From assembly GCF_003583765.1 (NCBI RefSeq), contig NZ_QXQA01000001.1, forward strand, positions 310,001 to 374,000: DNA of 64,000 nt, given 5' to 3'. Source of the DNA: Paenibacillus nanensis (lineage in GTDB: Bacteria > Bacillota > Bacilli > Paenibacillales > Paenibacillaceae). Positions 33,046-41,720 of the stretch are shown here, piece after piece. How positions within the stretch are numbered: position 1 is the stretch's first letter; every line of letters starts with the position of its first letter. A program made the position numbers and the translations under genes. The notes beneath the pieces are model-generated. The model made no database searches. It had not been told where the DNA came from and worked only from the letters and a program-made list of their open reading frames with translations.

Positions 33046-33474
33046 GTGGACGATAGCTGGATTCTGCAGCAGGCGGATGACGCCGGTCAAATGACCCGGC
33101 TTGCGGAACGGGCACAGAAAACTTTTTGGGGAATGCTAGGCTGTGAAATTGTGCAGGCAGATGGACGGAAGGCTGCCATATGTCTGGATATTGTGCCGTC
33201 CCACCTGAACCTGCTGGGCATTGTCCACGGGGGCGTATTAATGTCGCTGATGGATAACGCGATGGGCCTTGTGGTCATGCTGGCGGAGACGAAGGAACGC
33301 GCGGTGACCGCGACGATGAACACGCACTTTCTGGCAAGCAGTAAAGGCGGCCTGCTGACCTGCGAAGCGGAGCTGATTCATAGGACGGGCCGAACGCTGA
33401 CGTTGGAATCGAGGGTGAAGGCCGAGGACGGCAAGCTGCTGGCTTTGGGCAGCGGAAGCTACCGGATTTTATAG
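33046..33474 (+). CDS. Hotdog-fold acyl-CoA thioesterase (PaaI family)
   Basis: A 142-residue hotdog thioesterase. The PaaI motif is NLLGIVHGGVLMSLMDNAMG, with the catalytic Asp in LMDNA, and the paired strand is VTATMNTHFLAS. It would hydrolyse excess or dead-end acyl-CoA. GTG 33046 is preferred, 8 bases after AAAGGAG; GTG 33037 overlaps the ligase stop. Last gene of the fad block. Confidence 0.85.
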   Translation: MDDSWILQQADDAGQMTRLAERAQKTFWGMLGCEIVQADGRKAAICLDIVPSHLNLLGIVHGGVLMSLMDNAMGLVVMLAETKERAVTATMNTHFLASSKGGLLTCEAELIHRTGRTLTLESRVKAEDGKLLALGSGSYRIL

Positions 33475-33498
33475 CTGACGGCGCCCTCCTGGAAGCTG

Positions 33499-33518
33499 AG
33501 ACTAGAAGTGGCTAGTCT
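33499..33518 (+). terminator. Hairpin after the fad block
   Basis: A 7-bp stem AGACTAG/CTAGTCT with a 6-base loop, 25 bases after the thioesterase stop. No clear T tract, so a weak terminator at best. It abuts the next promoter. Confidence 0.4.
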
Positions 33519-33546
33519 TGTAAGTGGTTGTCAGTTTCGATATAAT
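33518..33546 (+). promoter_or_regulatory. Sigma-A promoter of the small membrane protein gene
   Basis: TTGTAA at 33518-33523, a 17-base spacer and TATAAT at 33541-33546; this gives a leader of about 90 bases before the gene at 33643. Confidence 0.65.
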
Positions 33547-33642
33547 GATAGCAAATTTATGGAAATATTATTGTGCAACTTGTACATCAATTGCTGCATG
33601 CCGGATTCCGATAATAGGAGTAGAAGGAATGGAGGTGAGGGC

Positions 33643-33834
33643 ATGAATCAGGGCTTGGCTTCGGCTCTGCTGCTGGCTTTTGGCGTTGCGGTCGGCGTCA
33701 TCGGCGTTATCGCGTATTTGCGAATGCTGCGTAAGGAGAAGACGGCGGCCCATCTGCCAGATGATGCCCCGCCTGACCGTTCGCGTTCTTTGGAAGAGAA
33801 ATCGGAAGCCGAGCAGAATGGGATGAAGGACTAG
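33643..33834 (+). CDS. Small single-span membrane protein
   Basis: A 63-residue protein: one membrane span (about residues 5-26, LASALLLAFGVAVGVIGVIAYL), then a charged cytosolic tail (RMLRKEKTAAHLPDDAPPDRSRSLEEKSEAEQ). ATG 33643 has GGAGGTG 6 bases upstream, and a sigma-A promoter lies 97 bases before it; a longer frame from 33508 would start inside that promoter. I do not recognise a family. Confidence 0.75.
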   Translation: MNQGLASALLLAFGVAVGVIGVIAYLRMLRKEKTAAHLPDDAPPDRSRSLEEKSEAEQNGMKD

Positions 33835-33867
33835 ATTTATTGTTTGCTTTTATATTCGGATGATAAC

Positions 33868-33876
33868 TGTTATAAT
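33868..33876 (+). promoter_or_regulatory. Extended -10 promoter of the 62-residue protein gene
   Basis: TGTTATAAT, an extended -10 motif, about 140 bases before the gene at 34017. The leader of roughly 130 bases has short self-complementary stretches but no riboswitch that I recognise. Confidence 0.5.
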
Positions 33877-34016
33877 AGTAAGAAAAATGAAAACATTGTG
33901 ACTCATTGGCCATGGAGTTGCCTGCACCGAGTGGGAGTTGTGCGGTGTAAGAGCCGCATACGTTCTCGTAAAATGCTGTTTAGGACGTCCATCCATCGTA
34001 TAAGGGAGGAGATTTC

Positions 34017-34205
34017 ATGGCGAAACATAGCCAGAATGAAGTCAAGGAAAGTCTGAAGGAACTAACGAGAATTTTCCAGCCCAAGGATCCGCGGAAGTTT
34101 GTGAAGGATTACATTCGCAAATATCGCATTACCGGCGGATATGAGGATGAACTAACGTCTTTGGTTGAAGACGAACTTGGCAGAATGAACTCTTCGGTGG
34201 GATGA
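34017..34205 (+). CDS. Small protein of unknown function
   Basis: A 62-residue hydrophilic, mostly helical protein (MAKHSQNEVKESLKELTRIF and following) ending LTSLVEDELGRMNSSVG. GGGAGGAG lies 7 bases before the ATG. No membrane span, no cysteine, no motif known to me. It has its own extended -10 promoter and a strong terminator, so it is a one-gene unit. Confidence 0.75.
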   Translation: MAKHSQNEVKESLKELTRIFQPKDPRKFVKDYIRKYRITGGYEDELTSLVEDELGRMNSSVG

Positions 34206-34218
34206 TCATAATGATGAG

Positions 34219-34260
34219 AGGCTTTGTTCCCTGACATGGGAGCAAAGCCTTATTTGTTTG
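34219..34260 (+). terminator. Intrinsic terminator
   Basis: A 13-bp stem with one G-U pair (34219-34231 with 34238-34250) followed by TATTTGTTTG. Confidence 0.8.
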
Positions 34261-34302
34261 TCGGATAAGAAAAGTATGGCGCTGAATTTACGCGTAGTTT
34301 AT

Positions 34303-34321
34303 GATAACGATAATCGCTATC
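34303..34321 (+). promoter_or_regulatory. Fur box of the siderophore permease operon
   Basis: GATAACGATAATCGCTATC matches 16 of 19 positions of the classic Fur box GATAATGATAATCATTATC, 27 bases before the first permease gene. Confidence 0.8.
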
Positions 34322-34347
34322 ATATAAAAGCTCGAAAGGTGAACATA

Positions 34348-35397
34348 ATGGGTACGCAAGAATCGTATGAAAAGTTAGCGGCTGAGCAAGCCGTCAAACA
34401 AAGCCGTCCCGTGGCTGCCTCGCTCGTCATTCTGTTAGGCCTCGCCGCGTTGGCGCTGGGTCTCGTCATTGCCATATCGTTCGGCGCGGCTACTATCTCC
34501 TTCGGGGTCGTCTGGGAAGCGGTGTTCCGTTTTAACCCGGATAATCCGGACCACCAAGTCATTCGAGAGCTGCGGCTCCCAAGGGTGTTCGCGGGGGTGA
34601 TGGTCGGCGCCAGCTTTGCTGTAGCCGGCGCGATTATGCAGGGGATGACGCGCAACCCGCTTGCGGATTCCGCTTTGCTCGGTCTCAATTCCGGGGCGGC
34701 GTTCGCGCTTGCGGCGTGCATGGCTTTTTTGCCGGGATTGCCCTATACCTACATGATCTTGTTCTGCTTCGCGGGAGCGGCTTTCGCAGTGGCTGTCGTA
34801 TATGGCGTCGGCGCGTTTGCCAGAGGAGGACTGACTCCGGTAAGGCTGACCTTGGCGGGCGCCGCGCTTAGCGCGCTGTTTAGCGCCTTGAGCGAAGGAA
34901 TCGCGCTTCATTACCAAATTGGTCAGGATCTCGCATTCTGGTATGCCGGCGGATTGGGGAGAACAAAGTGGGAGCATCTGGAGATTATGCTTCCTTGGGT
35001 CGCCGCAGCCATGCTGGGCGCGTTCGCGCTGTCCCGTTCCATTACGCTGCTGAGCCTGGGCGACGAAATATCGAAAGGGCTCGGTCAGCGGACGCAGCTC
35101 GTCAAGCTTGCGGGCACTGTCATCGTCCTTATCCTGGCGGGCGCGTCGGTATCCGTAGTCGGCATGGTCGGGTTCGTCGGATTAATTATTCCGCATGTTT
35201 CGCGCAAGCTGGTAGGCGTTGATTACCGCTGGATCATTCCGTGTTCGGCCGTGCTCGGCGGCCTGCTCGTCGTATACGCGGACTTGGCCGCTAGAATGGT
35301 CAATCCGCCGGCCGAAACTCCTGTCGGAGCACTAATCGCGCTGATCGGCGTTCCGTTCTTCCTCTATCTCGCCCGCAATGAAAGGAGGGAGCTGTAG
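34348..35397 (+). CDS. Iron-siderophore ABC transporter permease (FecCD family), first subunit
   Basis: A 349-residue permease with about ten spans. FecCD signatures: RELRLPRVFAGVMVGASFAVAGAIMQGMTRNPLAD, LGLNSGAAFALA, LSLGDEISKGLGQ and FVGLIIPHVSRKLVG. It moves ferric siderophore across the membrane with the subunit encoded next. The ATG at 34348 follows AAAGGTG; the longer frame from 34258 runs over the Fur box. No ATPase gene is in the operon, so an FhuC/YusV-type ATPase elsewhere must serve it. Confidence 0.9.
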   Translation: MGTQESYEKLAAEQAVKQSRPVAASLVILLGLAALALGLVIAISFGAATISFGVVWEAVFRFNPDNPDHQVIRELRLPRVFAGVMVGASFAVAGAIMQGMTRNPLADSALLGLNSGAAFALAACMAFLPGLPYTYMILFCFAGAAFAVAVVYGVGAFARGGLTPVRLTLAGAALSALFSALSEGIALHYQIGQDLAFWYAGGLGRTKWEHLEIMLPWVAAAMLGAFALSRSITLLSLGDEISKGLGQRTQLVKLAGTVIVLILAGASVSVVGMVGFVGLIIPHVSRKLVGVDYRWIIPCSAVLGGLLVVYADLAARMVNPPAETPVGALIALIGVPFFLYLARNERREL

Positions 35398-36432
35398 ATG
35401 AAGATAAACGCCGCCTTGACATCCGAAGCGCAAATGAGGCGCAGAACCTATCTCGTCGCGAGCATTCTCGCGGCGCTAATAATCATTGTATTTTTTATCA
35501 GCATGAACACCGGCCAAATCAAGCTTTCGCCGCAGGAGGTCATCAGCTCGCTGTTTGGCGCAGGGACGAAACAGCAAGAGCTGATTCTTTGGGAATTCCG
35601 ACTGCCCCGAATCGTGATATCCGTGCTGATTGGCGCGGGACTAGCCATATCCGGCTGCATTCTGCAGGGCATCACCCGCAACGCGCTTGCGGACCCGGGC
35701 ATCCTCGGGATTAATTCGGGTGCGGGGCTTGTCATCGCTTTATTTATCGCTTACGTTCCGCTTACGACCGCGGTTCCCGTATTTCTGCTGCCTCTGATGG
35801 CTTTCCTGGGAGCAGCCGCGACGGCGGCGTTAATCTATGCGCTTGCCTACAAGAAAAGGGACGGCATCTCAACCTCGAGCCTGCTGCTTACGGGTATTGC
35901 CGTAACAGCCGGAATTAACGCGGCGATGATCGTGCTGACGCTTCGGCTCAATCCGGCGGACTTCCAGCGCATCGCGACGTGGCTCGCGGGCAGCATATGG
36001 GGGACGACGTGGAAATTTGTTTTCGCTTTGCTGCCATGGATCGTGCTATTAATCCCCTACGTGCTCTATAAAGCCCGCACGCTGGACGTGCTGAATTTGG
36101 GAGAGACGACGGCTACAGGTCTTGGCGCTCCCGTTAAGCGGGAGCAGCTTCTGCTGATCGCGGCGAGCGTGGCGCTTGCGGGAGCCAGCGTCGCAGTTAG
36201 CGGGGGCATCGGCTTCGTCGGTCTAATCGGTCCACATCTTGCGCGCCGGCTGGTCGGGCCTAGGCACCGCTATCTTATGCCTGTCACCGCGTTAACGGGG
36301 GCGCTTCTGGTCCTTATCGCGGATACGGTTGGACGCGTCATCCTGCATGCGGGAGAGGTTCCGACCGGTATCGTCGTTGCGGTTATCGGCGCGCCGTATT
36401 TCCTTTATTTGATGGCCAGGTCCAAAGCATAG
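35398..36432 (+). CDS. Iron-siderophore ABC transporter permease (FecCD family), second subunit
   Basis: A 344-residue partner of the preceding permease; its start directly follows the first stop. Signatures: LWEFRLPRIVISVLIGAGLAISGCILQGITRNALADPGILGINSGAG, LNLGETTATGLGAPV and FVGLIGPHLARRLVGPRHR. About nine to ten spans. The pair forms the heterodimeric channel. Confidence 0.9.
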   Translation: MKINAALTSEAQMRRRTYLVASILAALIIIVFFISMNTGQIKLSPQEVISSLFGAGTKQQELILWEFRLPRIVISVLIGAGLAISGCILQGITRNALADPGILGINSGAGLVIALFIAYVPLTTAVPVFLLPLMAFLGAAATAALIYALAYKKRDGISTSSLLLTGIAVTAGINAAMIVLTLRLNPADFQRIATWLAGSIWGTTWKFVFALLPWIVLLIPYVLYKARTLDVLNLGETTATGLGAPVKREQLLLIAASVALAGASVAVSGGIGFVGLIGPHLARRLVGPRHRYLMPVTALTGALLVLIADTVGRVILHAGEVPTGIVVAVIGAPYFLYLMARSKA

Positions 36433-36457
36433 GCAGCGAAAACGGAGGGATGCGGGG

Positions 36458-37282
36458 ATGGCAAATCGGTACGAACAGCTGGCGAAACAATTCGCGAATG
36501 TGCCGGTTACCGTATACGGCGTATATCAGACGGCGCTGGAAGCAAACCATATTTATAGCGGGCACGTCGACAATCCAACGACAAAATGCGCTTTGGTCGT
36601 GGCCTTAAGAGGCGAGGCCGAGTTTGTATTCGATGGCGTGGAGCGCTACGCCGTCTCCCCGGGCACTGTCCTCCTCGGAGGCGCGGAGAGGCGGCTCGAA
36701 ATCGCGGTAGGCGGAGGCGGCTTCGAGTATTGCTTGGTCCATTATTTGCCCGATCGGGAAGGCATCGACAAGAGGGATGTGGCGAAGCTTTCCGTCCAGC
36801 TGGAGCCGGAGCTGATTCGGCTGCTGGGGAAGCTCTCTTCAGCGGCGGCCGAGCCCGATTATATGGGCGAGCTCGAGAAAAAAGCATTGTTCTACCAACT
36901 GGTAGTCACGGTCATTCACGCGGGCAGGCGCCAGCTAAGCGGGGAGAGCTACACCGTTGTGGAAGACGCGATCGTTTATATTCAGGCGCATTACATGGAA
37001 GGCTTGACGCTGGCGGGACTATCCGAGAGGTATAAGCTGAAGCCGAAATATTTTTCATATCTGTTCCAAAAATATACGGGCACCGCGCCGATCGATTATT
37101 TGATCTCATACCGGATGAACCGGGCGCAGGAATGGCTGATGACAGGCCAATTCTCCGTTTCGGCGGTTGCAAGAAGCGTCGGGTACGCGGACCCCTACTA
37201 TTTCAGCAGGCTGTTCAAAAAATATAAAGGCGTTGCCCCAAGCAAGCTTGGATTGCAGGCCAGAAGAAATTGTCCATCCTAA
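36458..37282 (+). CDS. AraC-family regulator of siderophore uptake
   Basis: A 274-residue regulator with an N-terminal AraC/cupin-like ligand domain (GHVDNPTTKCALVVALRGEAEFVFDG and following) and a C-terminal double helix-turn-helix (LAGLSERYKLKPKYFSYLFQKYTG and VSAVARSVGYADPYYFSRLFKKYKG). It lies between permease and binding-protein genes of one uptake system, like Btr-type regulators that sense a ferric siderophore. Start ATG with ACGGAGGGATG upstream. Confidence 0.87.
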   Translation: MANRYEQLAKQFANVPVTVYGVYQTALEANHIYSGHVDNPTTKCALVVALRGEAEFVFDGVERYAVSPGTVLLGGAERRLEIAVGGGGFEYCLVHYLPDREGIDKRDVAKLSVQLEPELIRLLGKLSSAAAEPDYMGELEKKALFYQLVVTVIHAGRRQLSGESYTVVEDAIVYIQAHYMEGLTLAGLSERYKLKPKYFSYLFQKYTGTAPIDYLISYRMNRAQEWLMTGQFSVSAVARSVGYADPYYFSRLFKKYKGVAPSKLGLQARRNCPS

Positions 37283-37334
37283 CATCGGGAAACTCTCTAT
37301 TCTCTTGGGAGCCAAGCGGTGATATTGTGTAAAT

Positions 37335-37353
37335 GGTAATGAGAATCGTTATC
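37335..37353 (+). promoter_or_regulatory. Fur box of the siderophore-binding lipoprotein gene
   Basis: GGTAATGAGAATCGTTATC matches 16 of 19 Fur-box positions, 31 bases before the start codon. Confidence 0.8.
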
Positions 37354-37384
37354 GAATACACAAGAGGGAAGAGTGAGGACTACC

Positions 37385-38425
37385 ATGAAAAAACATTCAT
37401 TCGTTACGTTGATAAGCGCCATATGCTTGGTGATTCTATTATCCGCATGCGGTAATAACGTCGGCAACGGCGGAACGAATACACAGCCTTCCGCATCGCC
37501 GGAAGCTAGCGCGGCGGCGGAACAGAACGGGGCAGCGAATAACGGACAGCAAGGGGAGGCCGCGCCGAAATTTCCCCGCACGATCAAAGCGGCGAACGGG
37601 GATATCACGATTGCTGAACAACCGAAGAAGGTTGCGGTTGTGCACTGGGGCTACGGAGATTCCCTGCTGCTGTTCAATCTGGAATCCGTCGGCATCGCGC
37701 TTCCGTTCACGGAGGCTCAGTCGGTGCTTCATTCCGAGAGCTACAAGCCGTATGTCGACAAGGTCAAAGAGCTTGAGATCGTAGGCGAAAATACGACGGT
37801 CCACATGGAGGGACTGCTTGCATACGGTCCGGATCTGATCATCGCCGGCAGCAGCGTGAACGGCGAAATTGCCGAGCAGCTGGAGAAGATCGCCACGACG
37901 GTTGTCATCGACGAGGCGGTAACGGATGTATGGAGCAACTGGCAGGCGCTTGTAACAGAGTTCGGCCATATTTTGGGACAGGAAGAAGTGGCGGAGAAGT
38001 ACATCGCGGACTATAACGCGAAGGTGCAGGAAGCGAAGGAAAAGCTGGCGGATGTGAAGGGCAGCGTTGCGTTTCTGCAGGTAAGGGATAATGCGGTTTG
38101 GCTGCAAGGCGCCAATTACTTGAAGCCCTATTATGAAGGCATGGGACTGCAAGCACCGGAAGGCGACGCGCAGGGAGAAGGCGCGGAGCTGTCGCTTGAG
38201 GGACTTGTCGCCCTAAATCCCGACCATTTGTTTCTGGGATACTTCAATTACGAGGACAAATCGCTTTCCGCGCTGACGGACGAGTGGGAGAAAAGCGAGG
38301 TTTGGAGCCAGCTGAAGGCGGTACAAAACAAGCAAGTGTACGCGATTAACGGCCAGCTTGCGCTCGGCTATGGCCCGATCGGCAACATCTACGGCGTCAA
38401 TGCCGTGTTGGAAGCTTTGGAATAG
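37385..38425 (+). CDS. Iron-siderophore binding lipoprotein
   Basis: A 346-residue binding protein with a lipoprotein signal (lipobox LSAC, Cys22), then a Gly/Ser/Ala/Gln-rich linker (about residues 25-58), then the two-lobed helical-backbone fold (RTIKAANGDITIAEQPKKVAVVHWGYGDSLLLFNLESVGIAL; YGPDLIIAGSS; ALNPDHLFLGYF). It delivers ferric siderophore to the FecCD-type permeases at 34348-36432. ATG 37385 has GAGG 6 bases upstream. It has its own Fur box, separate from that of the permeases. Confidence 0.9.
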   Translation: MKKHSFVTLISAICLVILLSACGNNVGNGGTNTQPSASPEASAAAEQNGAANNGQQGEAAPKFPRTIKAANGDITIAEQPKKVAVVHWGYGDSLLLFNLESVGIALPFTEAQSVLHSESYKPYVDKVKELEIVGENTTVHMEGLLAYGPDLIIAGSSVNGEIAEQLEKIATTVVIDEAVTDVWSNWQALVTEFGHILGQEEVAEKYIADYNAKVQEAKEKLADVKGSVAFLQVRDNAVWLQGANYLKPYYEGMGLQAPEGDAQGEGAELSLEGLVALNPDHLFLGYFNYEDKSLSALTDEWEKSEVWSQLKAVQNKQVYAINGQLALGYGPIGNIYGVNAVLEALE

Positions 38426-38436
38426 GCTGGTGAGGA

Positions 38437-38473
38437 GAATGTCCGGCGCATCGTGCGCGGGCATTCTTTTTTT
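38437..38473 (+). terminator. Intrinsic terminator
   Basis: GAATGTCC...GGGCATTC stem with one bulge, then eight T residues. Confidence 0.85.
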
Positions 38474-38481
38474 AATGTTAA

Positions 38482-38510
38482 TTGAGAATTGGTCTCACTT
38501 CGTGTATAGT
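38482..38510 (+). promoter_or_regulatory. Sigma-A promoter of the flavin reductase gene
   Basis: TTGAGA at 38482-38487, a 17-base spacer and TATAGT at 38505-38510, directly before a Fur box. Confidence 0.65.
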
Positions 38511-38514
38511 TATA

Positions 38515-38533
38515 GATAATGAGAATCGTTATC
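38515..38533 (+). promoter_or_regulatory. Fur box of the flavin reductase gene
   Basis: GATAATGAGAATCGTTATC matches 17 of 19 Fur-box positions and covers the likely transcription start. Confidence 0.85.
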
Positions 38534-38565
38534 AAAAAAAGCGGCGTATGGGGAGGATATTGGAT

Positions 38566-39612
38566 ATGGAGACGATGGGGGAACAGCTGGAGTTGTATGA
38601 TGTGACGATTATCGGAGGAGGGCCGGCCGGATTATATACCGCGTTCTACAGCGGGATGCGCGAGCTGAAAACAAAGCTGATCGAAGCGCAGGACCAACTG
38701 GGCGGCAGAATGCTGCTGTATCCGGAGAAGATCGTCTGGGATGTCGGCGGCGTGACGCCGATTCGCGCCGAGAAGCTGCTCGAGCAAATTATTCAGCAGG
38801 GCATGACGTTCGATCCGACAATCGTAATGAACGAGCAGATTGTTGGACTAGATAAGCGGGAGGACGGCACGTTCCTTCTAACGGCGGCCAGCGGGGCGAA
38901 GCATCATACGAAGGCGGTCATTATGGCATGCGGCTACGGCATCCGCAAGCTGGCGAAGCTGGAGATCGAAGGGGCCGACCGCTACGAGGTAACGAACTTG
39001 TACTATACGGTTCAGGATTTGGGAAGCTTCCGCGGCAAGCGCGTGCTCATCTCGGGAGGGGGCGACTCCGCGGTGGATTGGGCGAATGAACTCGTGCATG
39101 TGGCAAGCAGCGTGACCGTCGTGCATCGTCGCGACAGCTTCGGGGGGCTTGAGCGGAACGTTACGGCGATGAAACATTCCGCGGACGTGCGGACACCGTA
39201 TACGGTGAAAGCGCTGCACAGCGCGGACGGAAAAAACATCTCTCAAGTCTCGATTCAGCATGTAGAGACGGGCGAGGAAAGCATGGTAGAGGTAGACGCG
39301 GTTATCGTCAGCCACGGCATGCGCTCCGATTTCGGTCCGATTCGGAACTGGGGGTTCGATATGGGCGAATGGAAGGCGAACGTCAGCCCGAAGATGGAAA
39401 CGAACATCCCGGGCGTGTTCGGAGCGGGAGATTTTGTCGGCCACGAGAGCAAGGTTGGACTCATTGCCGGCGCGTTCACGGATGCCGTGCTGGCGCTGAA
39501 CAGCGCCAAGGTTTATATGGATCCGGAAGCGTCGCCGTACGCTTATGTGTCTTCCCACAACGACCGCTTTAAGGACAAAAACAAGGAGCTGGAGAAGCTG
39601 CAGAAGGTGTAG
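38566..39612 (+). CDS. Ferredoxin/flavodoxin-NADP+ reductase, YumC type
   Basis: A 348-residue flavoprotein of the thioredoxin-reductase-like FNR type, lacking the redox CxxC of true thioredoxin reductases. FAD site [23 protein letters not shown] site [23 protein letters not shown] site [12 protein letters not shown]. The C-terminal tail [16 protein letters not shown] is typical of YumC. ATG 38566 has GGGGAGG 9 bases upstream. Since it has its own strong Fur box and follows siderophore uptake genes, it may reduce ferric siderophores or supply reduced ferredoxin under iron limitation; the iron role is inferred from context. Confidence 0.88.
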   Translation: METMGEQLELYDVTIIGGGPAGLYTAFYSGMRELKTKLIEAQDQLGGRMLLYPEKIVWDVGGVTPIRAEKLLEQIIQQGMTFDPTIVMNEQIVGLDKREDGTFLLTAASGAKHHTKAVIMACGYGIRKLAKLEIEGADRYEVTNLYYTVQDLGSFRGKRVLISGGGDSAVDWANELVHVASSVTVVHRRDSFGGLERNVTAMKHSADVRTPYTVKALHSADGKNISQVSIQHVETGEESMVEVDAVIVSHGMRSDFGPIRNWGFDMGEWKANVSPKMETNIPGVFGAGDFVGHESKVGLIAGAFTDAVLALNSAKVYMDPEASPYAYVSSHNDRFKDKNKELEKLQKV

Positions 39613-39780
39613 CGGGATGGTTGATAGGAGTAGCGGGGGATAGAGATTGTACTGGCGCGGCAGGAATAACGCCGGATTCGATAAAACGCCACATTTTGCG
39701 GTAATGAGATTTCCTTTTGCGGAATAGGGTAAGCATATACACCCCTTTTCCGACCCACGACTAAGAAGGAGGTATCGCAA

Positions 39781-40533
39781 ATGGCTGTTGAGTTGAAGAC
39801 GCGGGAGCACATTAGGGGGATCCGCAAGGCAGGGCGAGTCGTAGCGGCATGCCACAAAGCATTGTCCATGCGTCTCGCGCCGGGGGTGACGACGCGAGAG
39901 ATTGACCGCTTCGTCGAGCGCTTTATGCTGGACCGGGGGGCGACTCCGGCGCAAAAGGGGTATAAGGGATATCCGTATGCAACTTGTGCGTCAGTGAATG
40001 ACGTGGTCTGCCACGGCTTTCCGGATTCGGAGCCGTTAGAGTCGGGCGACATCGTCACGATCGACATGGTGGCGGATATAAACGGTTGGAAGGCCGATTC
40101 GGCCTGGACGTATATAGTCGGCAAATCAACAGCCGCTACGGAGCGGCTTCTGCATGTGGCGAAGCAAGCGATGCTCGAAGGCATTAAGATGGCGCAGCCC
40201 GGCAATTACATCGGAGATATCGGCTATGCGGTTCAGAGGAGGGCCGAACGGGAAGGCTACGGCGTCGTTCGGATGTTCGTCGGACATGGGATAGGACGGA
40301 AGATGCACGAGTTCCCCCAGGTCGAGCATGTCGGCCCCCCGGGCCAGGGCGTGCGTCTGGAGGAAGGGATGGTCATTACGATCGAGCCGATCGTGACGAC
40401 GGGCCGCCCTGACGTCTACGTCGGAAATGACGGATGGACGGCGCGAACGGTAGACGGCTCATGGGCCGCGCAATTCGAGCATACGGTGGCGATTACAAAG
40501 GTAGGACCGATTGTACTGACGCGTTGGGACTGA
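39781..40533 (+). CDS. map: Methionine aminopeptidase, type I
   Basis: A 250-residue dinuclear metalloprotease removing N-terminal methionine. Metal ligands are visible: Asp95 (IVTIDMVAD), Asp106 (WKADSAWT), His169 (FVGHGIG), Glu202 (ITIEPI) and Glu233 (FEHTVA), with His78 in VVCHGFP. AAGGAGG lies 7 bases before the ATG. It is far from the usual secY-adk-map context, so it is probably a second copy (B. subtilis YflG type). The 168 bases before it hold two copies of TTTTGCGG but no clear promoter. Confidence 0.92.
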   Translation: MAVELKTREHIRGIRKAGRVVAACHKALSMRLAPGVTTREIDRFVERFMLDRGATPAQKGYKGYPYATCASVNDVVCHGFPDSEPLESGDIVTIDMVADINGWKADSAWTYIVGKSTAATERLLHVAKQAMLEGIKMAQPGNYIGDIGYAVQRRAEREGYGVVRMFVGHGIGRKMHEFPQVEHVGPPGQGVRLEEGMVITIEPIVTTGRPDVYVGNDGWTARTVDGSWAAQFEHTVAITKVGPIVLTRWD

Positions 40534-40570
40534 GAGTAGAGAAGAGTTCCGGCAGAGTAACGCAGGGAGA

Positions 40571-40603
40571 CAAGGAGCGCTTTCTTCAAGGGAGCGCTCC
40601 TTG
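40571..40603. terminator. Hairpin between map and the acetyltransferase gene
   Basis: A perfect 11-bp stem CAAGGAGCGCT/AGCGCTCCTTG with an 11-base loop, followed by TGCTGTTTA on the plus strand. It lies between convergent genes. Confidence 0.65.
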
Positions 40604-40622
40604 TGCTGTTTACAGGCTTTGC

Positions 40623-41492
40623 TCATTGCGCGGCTTCACGGGCGCGCTTCCATTCCTCGTGAAGCCTCCGGGTCTTCAGCCAGATTGCATGCCGCTCGGA
40701 TTTGTCATACGCGACGAGGCGCTCGCCGAAGACGTCACCGAGCGCGTCCAGCCATTCGGCCTCGGTCTGCAGCTCGACCTTTTGGATGCGATCAGCCTCC
40801 CGCTTGCTCCATATGCAGCCGCGCAGCTCATTGCCTCCGGATTCATGTCGATGACGAACGAGAAACGTATGGATCCACGGGGACTCGGGAGACTTGCTAT
40901 AGTGCTCGTGGTTAGGGACAAAAGCATTAATATCGTTAACAATCGCTGCTTCGACATCGACACCGACGAAAACGGACTGGGGATCATGAACCAGCCGCCA
41001 GCCCCGCTTCGCAACTTCCGATTCCGCTACGCCGTACGTATATGCGCCCTGGCGGTAGACGCCGGGCGATAAAGGAACCGGCTCGTAAGGCATGTCGCCG
41101 AGACCCGCGTCAACGATCCATACCTCTTCCTCCTGCAAGTCATTCTGCAGAATCACCGTGAGCCCTAGATGAAAGCCATTTACACGAGGCGACTCGCCCA
41201 GCGGCTGAACGCCGGCTCTGTGCCAATTCACCTTGTACCCGAGCGAGCGGAGCAGCGTGCTGAACGCGCCGTTCAGATGGAAGCAATAGCCGCTGCGTCC
41301 GCTCATGATAAGCTGCACGGAATGGCGCGGGTCGATGGGAGCCGGATTGCCGGCGAAAATATCGACGGTCTGCCACGGAATTCGCTCGACGTGGGCCCGG
41401 TGCAGCCGGAACAAATAAGACAATGTGGGGGGCTCGATGTCGGATAGGCCTAGACGGTGTAAATATGCTTTTATTTCAGCTTTGGTCAGCAT
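40623..41492 (-). CDS. Arylamine N-acetyltransferase
   Basis: A 289-residue acetyl-CoA-dependent enzyme. The catalytic triad is Cys70 (RSGYCFHLN), His108 (NGFHLGL) and Asp128 (WIVDAGLGD). The first residue of the usual RGGYCFE motif is kept while Gly is Ser and Glu is His, acceptable variants. Start ATG with GGAGAG upstream on the minus strand. It acetylates aromatic amines or hydrazines, natural substrate unknown. Divergent from the amino acid transporter at 41721. Confidence 0.88.
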   Translation of the reverse strand: MLTKAEIKAYLHRLGLSDIEPPTLSYLFRLHRAHVERIPWQTVDIFAGNPAPIDPRHSVQLIMSGRSGYCFHLNGAFSTLLRSLGYKVNWHRAGVQPLGESPRVNGFHLGLTVILQNDLQEEEVWIVDAGLGDMPYEPVPLSPGVYRQGAYTYGVAESEVAKRGWRLVHDPQSVFVGVDVEAAIVNDINAFVPNHEHYSKSPESPWIHTFLVRHRHESGGNELRGCIWSKREADRIQKVELQTEAEWLDALGDVFGERLVAYDKSERHAIWLKTRRLHEEWKRAREAAQ

Positions 41493-41614
41493 AGATAGCT
41501 CTCCTTTAAGCGTTGGTTTTCTTAACTATAGGCATGTAAGATGTTACCTATTTTACAGGGGGAGCGAATAAGTTGCGATAGCCGGATTACAAAAGTGTCA
41601 CGGTACAGTTAGTT

Positions 41615-41664
41615 ATCTGTCCCTATGAGTTTATTTGAAACTGACCCTATGACAAGGGACAGAT
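41615..41664. promoter_or_regulatory. Candidate operator: direct and inverted repeats
   Basis: CTGTCCCTATGA (41617-41628) and CTGACCCTATGA (41641-41652) are direct repeats 24 bases apart. ATCTGTCCCT (41615-41624) and AGGGACAGAT (41655-41664) are also an exact inverted pair. This arrangement resembles operators of MocR/GntR regulators and lies in the divergent region before the transporter. Confidence 0.4.
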
Positions 41665-41720
41665 TTCCGGTATGGTGAATAACAGAACATGAAATTCCAT
41701 CATAGCAAGGAGCAATTTCG

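Noticed and set aside
33877..34016. Riboswitch in the leader of the 62-residue protein gene
   Set aside because: Some self-complementary stretches but no known aptamer core that I can identify.
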